From positions 1 through 25,933 of the forward strand of contig JBBQSD010000087.1 of assembly GCA_038214135.1 (NCBI GenBank): a stretch of DNA of 25,933 nucleotides. Direction: 5' to 3'. Origin of the DNA: JANLSE01 sp038214135. GTDB lineage: Bacteria > Chloroflexota > Chloroflexia > Chloroflexales > Roseiflexaceae. Shown here in pieces: positions 22,445-25,933 of this stretch; the first letter of the stretch is position 1, and the number at the start of each line of letters is the position of its first letter. A program made the position numbers and the translations under genes. The notes under the pieces were generated by a model, which saw only the letters and a program-made list of their open reading frames with translations, did no database searches and was not told where the DNA came from.

Positions 22445-23956
22445 ATGGGTGCTAGGCCAGTACGTCGCATATTCTATGGCCTGGCCCTGATCGGCCCAGT
22501 GCTGTATGCCATTGGCATTACGGCACGCTATCCACTTGCTGTGGGTCTGAACTATCCGGGCGCATCCTGGGCCATTCTGTCCAATTTCGCGCCAGATGCC
22601 GTCGTACTGCACGCAATTGTCTATGCGCTCGAAATGCTTTGCTATGCGCTCGCGCTGCGGGTTGCACTACGCAGCAACAGTAATATCAATAGCTCCAAAA
22701 CGGCACTCGCAACGCGGCATCTGATTGGCCTGGTTATTGGTGGCTGGTTGATTTCCAGTATTGTGCTGTTGAATGCGTATCCCGGTGATTCAACCGATAT
22801 CTTTGATTACTTGTTCCGTGGCCGCATGCTGGCTGAGTATGGCCATAGTCCACTGGCGATAGTCCCAGCCCAGGTTTCTGGCTACCCATTCTATGCCTAT
22901 GTTCACTGGGCAAACAATGTCGATACCTATGGCCCACTCTGGGAATATGAGAGTGGCGCTATAGCAGTAAGCGTTCGCATGGTGGCACACCTGCTTGGTC
23001 TGCGCGATATACCACTCGCATTCTATATTATTGGCTATCGGCTGCTGGCAATATGTCTTGCTGGGCTGTGTGGCATTCCGATTGCAGCACTCGTGCATCA
23101 GCGCAATCCACAGTATGTGCCAGCCGCATTGTTGGCCTGGTTTTGGAACCCACTGCTGCTGACGGCAACGGCGATTGGCGCGCATAACGATATGCTGATG
23201 CTGTTGCTGGCCTTGATTGGCCTATGGTTTCTGCAACATCAGCGTTGGGTGTTGGCACTGCTGGCAGTCCTGCTGGCAGCGCATGTCAAAATCACGGCGC
23301 TGCTGCTGCTGCCGCTCATGCTGCTGCATATCGTTGGCCAATTGGGTTGGCGGCGAGCCATATGGCACAGCAGTATCGCCTTCCTGATGATTGTGCCGAT
23401 CTCCTGGCTGCTGTATGCACCACTTGGTGGGTGGGCAACACTGCCACGCATGCTTGAGGAGCGGGTACGGTTCCTGGTAAACTCATGGGCGTTTGTGGCC
23501 TACTGGCTGTTGCAGATCGCTTTTGGTTGGACGGAGGTTGCTGCTTGGCGCATCACGACTCAGGCGGCAACACTGCTGTTCTGCGTGCTTGCATGTATTC
23601 AGCTCTGGCGATTCTGGCGCGAGTATCGGCAGCAGGGTGATGGCGATGCATGGCTTTGGCAACGCCTGACGATCTTCGTATTCATATATCTTGCGGTTGG
23701 GAGCTTCTGGTTCGAACATTGGTATGTGCTGTGGGCACTCGTACCAGCAGTGCTTCTCCCACAACACCAGCTTTCTCAGAGAATATTGCCCTGGGTGTGC
23801 CTGGGTGTACTCTGGCTCAATCTCGCAGCCGATTTTTTCGTGACTGCACACCCGGTTCTTGTTGCGCCCCCACCGCCATTATGGGCCACGCCGCTCCTGC
23901 TGATCAGTATTGTCGCTACAATCGCCACATGTTACCAAACCACGAGATTTCGATGA
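22445..23956 (+). CDS. GT-C fold, GT87-like polyprenyl-phosphate mannosyltransferase
   Basis: This 503-residue protein has about 11-13 membrane helices and resembles polyprenyl-phosphate-mannose-dependent mannosyltransferases (GT87, MptA/MptB/PimE type). These transfer mannose from a lipid carrier to glycolipids or glycans outside the membrane. The first extracytoplasmic loop has acidic residues typical of GT-C enzymes in NAYPGDSTDIFDYLFRGRMLAEYG (Asp115, Asp118, Asp121), followed by a further YGPLWEYESG loop. AWFWNPLLLTATAIGAHNDMLMLLLALIGLW is a characteristic GT87-like segment. The ATG at 22445 directly abuts the stop of the DoxX-like gene, with no space for its own Shine-Dalgarno outside that gene; translational coupling is likely. 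The acceptor is unknown. Confidence 0.78.
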   Translation: MGARPVRRIFYGLALIGPVLYAIGITARYPLAVGLNYPGASWAILSNFAPDAVVLHAIVYALEMLCYALALRVALRSNSNINSSKTALATRHLIGLVIGGWLISSIVLLNAYPGDSTDIFDYLFRGRMLAEYGHSPLAIVPAQVSGYPFYAYVHWANNVDTYGPLWEYESGAIAVSVRMVAHLLGLRDIPLAFYIIGYRLLAICLAGLCGIPIAALVHQRNPQYVPAALLAWFWNPLLLTATAIGAHNDMLMLLLALIGLWFLQHQRWVLALLAVLLAAHVKITALLLLPLMLLHIVGQLGWRRAIWHSSIAFLMIVPISWLLYAPLGGWATLPRMLEERVRFLVNSWAFVAYWLLQIAFGWTEVAAWRITTQAATLLFCVLACIQLWRFWREYRQQGDGDAWLWQRLTIFVFIYLAVGSFWFEHWYVLWALVPAVLLPQHQLSQRILPWVCLGVLWLNLAADFFVTAHPVLVAPPPPLWATPLLLISIVATIATCYQTTRFR

Positions 23957-23975
23957 GCTATGCGTTAGACCTATG

Positions 23976-24291
23976 GCCCATGCTGATACACAGGCCACGT
24001 TCGTAGCGATGCGCACATCAAATCCATTCTGGAGCGGAAACAGCTGCCTATGATCATTGCAATGTCACGGTTGGGCCAGCAGCAACCGAAGCGCTTGTCG
24101 AACGATTCTATGATCTGCTGATGGCGATGTCATATGATGATCCCGAACTACGGCCACTCATGGATCTTGAGGGTTTGAAGCAGTGGCGCGCTGGCCGTAT
24201 TGAAGGCTATCGGCCACTTGCAGTAGCCGCGGATGCGGCTGGCTTCTATGATCAGGCTGGCGCAATCACGGAGCACGATTATCGCTACTAA
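23976..24291 (+). pseudogene. 3' remnant of a PhnD-like phosphate/phosphonate-binding protein gene, frameshifted
   Basis: Three consecutive frames join into one continuous homologous stretch: AHADTQATFVA (about 23976-24009), then DAHIKSILERKQLP (about 24010-24051), then YDHCNVTVGPAATEALVERF and onwards to TAA at 24289-24291. The last frame includes DDPELRPLMDLEGLKQW and GRIEGYRPL, which resemble the C-terminus of phosphate/phosphite/phosphonate ABC transporter substrate-binding proteins. Two frame changes, each explained by loss of one base (near 24009 and near 24051), and absence of the N-terminal two thirds show a decayed gene. It starts about 20 bp after the mannosyltransferase stop. No partner ABC genes are nearby. 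The family name is from pattern recognition and is moderately sure; the frameshifts are directly visible. Confidence 0.65.
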
Positions 24292-24639
24292 CGAATATTG
24301 CGTACTACCCATTCTCCGCAGATAATTGGCAGCATGTTCAATTGGCACCCACAGGATGAACGCATACTCCTGATTGTCTGGTATGATGCACCGACCTACT
24401 CATATAGCATCCTATTTGAGTTGTACACATGCGTAGCTCACAGCAGGGGTTTGGGATGCAACCCCCGAGAAAATCCCCCTTCTTTTTTACAAATCCGCTA
24501 GGATTGCTATAGAACCAAGAGTCGAATAGGATGTCAACGATGATAAGCGCGGAATAGCGAGCGCCGTTGGCGTTCGACGCACCGAAACATGCCTGGTTGT
24601 CTGGTAGGCAGGGCATAAACAGCTTATACATAGGAACCT
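24292..24639. other. Gap without a gene; one hairpin seen
   Basis: I see no convincing gene in this 348-bp gap. A hairpin with arms GGGGTT (24446-24451) and AACCCC (24460-24465) is followed by a C-rich stretch and TTTTTT (24483-24488), which could act as a terminator for plus-strand transcripts. The T-run is 17 bases beyond the stem, so it is not a classical one. Composition is less GC-rich than the neighbouring genes. Confidence 0.35.
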
Positions 24640-25446
24640 ATGAGCACGCACAACCCATGGCCCGATCACGATCTGCCGATCCATTCCGAAAAGCACTATG
24701 ATGCGCCTTCGGTCTTCGATGTTGCGAATCTCATGCGCGAGGCCCGCCGCCAGAAACGCCTGCCCAACGGACTAATACCGCCGATCTGCGTACTCGACCC
24801 AGATGGCGATTTGGTTGATTACCTGCATGCAAGTGGGCAATCTCAAGCACACACAGCATGGGCCTGTTACCATAGTACACTTGATGTATTCCGCCTCAAT
24901 GGGGCGGAGATCGGCATTATTGGCCGGGCTGTCGGCGCAGCATTTGCCGTCCTGATCGCAGAGGAGCTGTTCGTTTCGGGCTGCGAATTGCTGATCAGTA
25001 TCACCTCAGCGGGCCAGATCACGCCACTGGGACAGCCACCCTATTTCGTGCTGATCGAGCGCGCCTTGCGTGATGAAGGCACCAGCTACCACTATCTGCC
25101 GCCCGCAGCCTATAGCGTACTTCAACCTGCGCTGCGTGAGCAACTGCTCACCAGTTGGGATCAACAGCAGGTTCCACTGCACATTGGTGCGAGCTGGACA
25201 ACGGATGCCCCATTCCGTGAAACCGAAGCGATGATAGCACGCTGCCGTGCTGCCGGAATTGCTACCGTTGAAATGGAGGCATCTGCACTCTACGCATTAG
25301 CAACAGCCAAGGGCTACCCGATCATCTGTTTCGCGCATGTGACCAACACCATGGCAACTGATGGTGATGATTTCGAGAAGGGGCCGGACCAGGGTAGCCA
25401 CGCAATTCTCACCGTTATTGCCGAAACGGCGCGGCTACTCAGGTGA
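24640..25446 (+). CDS. Nucleoside phosphorylase (PNP/UDP family)
   Basis: This 268-residue cytoplasmic protein of the purine/uridine phosphorylase superfamily catalyses phosphorolysis of nucleosides to base and ribose 1-phosphate. Visible features are the strand GAEIGIIGRAVGAAFAVLIAEEL (88-110), LLISITSAGQI (117-127), the ASWTTDAPFRET segment (184-195) and the hallmark ATVEMEASALYALATAKG (208-225), with Glu211-Met212-Glu213 binding the ribose. These all match uridine-phosphorylase-like members. It starts at ATG 24640 with AGGA four bases upstream, inside a palindromic ATAGGAACCTAT. No pyrimidine or purine salvage genes are nearby, so which base is used cannot be decided. The neighbouring sequence on both sides is debris, so the gene stands alone. 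Confidence 0.85.
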   Translation: MSTHNPWPDHDLPIHSEKHYDAPSVFDVANLMREARRQKRLPNGLIPPICVLDPDGDLVDYLHASGQSQAHTAWACYHSTLDVFRLNGAEIGIIGRAVGAAFAVLIAEELFVSGCELLISITSAGQITPLGQPPYFVLIERALRDEGTSYHYLPPAAYSVLQPALREQLLTSWDQQQVPLHIGASWTTDAPFRETEAMIARCRAAGIATVEMEASALYALATAKGYPIICFAHVTNTMATDGDDFEKGPDQGSHAILTVIAETARLLR

Positions 25447-25456
25447 ACACATGCTG

Positions 25457-25933
25457 CTATCTGTGGGCAGCCAGGCCACACCCGAACTCAACACAGTGTA
25501 TGGCGTTGCGCTGATTCCCACCGAAAGCATGATTGAGCATTCGCATTGCCATCGGCAGCACAAACAGGTAGATGTTCATAGCACCCAGCACCGCCACCGG
25601 CACGACATAGGGTGCGAATGCTAACCACGCTCGTGCTTGGCTATACTGGCTGGTTGCGATGCGATAGGCAGCGTAGAGTGAACCAAGAATTCCCAATCCT
25701 ACGAGGATAAATTGCAGCACCTGAATTATGCCAACATCCAGCAGCGCTGGTGCTGCATTGGGAAGGGGCTGCCCGATAAATGGCAAGGCGGGATGCTTCG
25801 CGCTTGACCTCGCCAATGCGGTCAGCAGAATGACCGGCAATTGGGGATCGGCGGCGCGTAGCCGATGCAGAACCTCAAGGCCATCCATACCCGGCATCAT
25901 GATATCCAGGATTACCAGATCCGGTGGGTGATC
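25457..25933 (-). pseudogene. Chimera: truncated response-regulator receiver joined to a membrane segment
   Basis: The frame enters from beyond the window edge and reads DHPPDLVILDIMMPGMDGLEVL, with the phospho-acceptor Asp at LVILD and strands 3-4 of a CheY-like receiver up to PVILLTALA. It then changes abruptly at about 25820 to SAKHPALPFIG and a two-helix hydrophobic segment (LLDVGIIQVLQFILVGLGIL and AFAPYVVPVAVLGAMNIYLF). The membrane part looks like the end of another, unidentified membrane protein. The receiver lacks its conserved Lys, fifth strand and final helix, so it could not work as a normal response regulator. A deletion that joined two gene remnants in frame is likely; a real fusion cannot be excluded, because the 5' part is outside the window. 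Confidence 0.6.

Noticed and set aside
24640..24700. A TTGTCT / TATACA promoter before the nucleoside phosphorylase
   Set aside because: The spacing is 22 bp, too long for a normal sigma70 promoter.

Overview
The window is about 26 kb of GC-rich DNA from a bacterium most likely in the Chloroflexota (Chloroflexia). This is inferred from family content: a Ser/Thr kinase fused to an FHA domain, two large MalT-type LuxR regulators, a DUF4386 membrane protein, RHS fragments, a GT-C mannosyltransferase-like protein, and GC-rich palindromes in intergenic DNA. No rRNA, tRNA, CRISPR array, transposase or replication gene was found.

Layout. (1) 1-1422, minus: 5' part of an FHA-containing Ser/Thr kinase, cut by the window edge. 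(2) 1706-4888, plus: a 1060-residue Asp-box (BNR/VPS10-like) beta-propeller protein. (3) 5034-14401, minus: a one-directional block. In transcription order it holds a MalT-type LuxR regulator with an extra N-terminal domain, a membrane-anchored DJ-1/PfpI-like protein, a FixH/YtkA-like protein, a diheme cytochrome c peroxidase, a 77-residue small protein, a GNAT acetyltransferase, a membrane-anchored alpha/beta hydrolase and the stump of a secreted serine hydrolase. (4) 14647-19821, plus: a second MalT-type LuxR regulator, divergent from the first, then DUF4386, a paralogue of the small protein, and a zinc-free medium-chain dehydrogenase. (5) 20005-25446, plus: a clan GH-A glycosidase, a DoxX-like protein abutting a GT87-like mannosyltransferase, and a nucleoside phosphorylase. 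Gene debris lies between them (RHS fragment, frameshifted PhnD-like fragment). (6) 25457-25933, minus: a receiver domain that runs into an unrelated membrane segment, apparently a deletion chimera.

How the genes may work together. The two LuxR regulators are transcribed away from a shared 245-bp region, and each heads a block containing one copy of the same small-protein family. One block carries envelope redox proteins (diheme peroxidase, FixH-like, membrane DJ-1); the other carries a membrane protein and an NAD(P)H oxidoreductase. A 75-bp sequence, 88% identical, lies upstream of both the minus-strand small-protein gene and the DJ-1 gene. A perfect 11-bp inverted repeat before the peroxidase shares its TGGTTCGTTG / GAGCGAACC halves with an inverted repeat between the two regulators. 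My best candidate for an undescribed system is therefore a pair of LuxR-controlled modules, each with a small protein of unknown function, possibly for redox or stress response. This is inference from layout and sequence similarity only.
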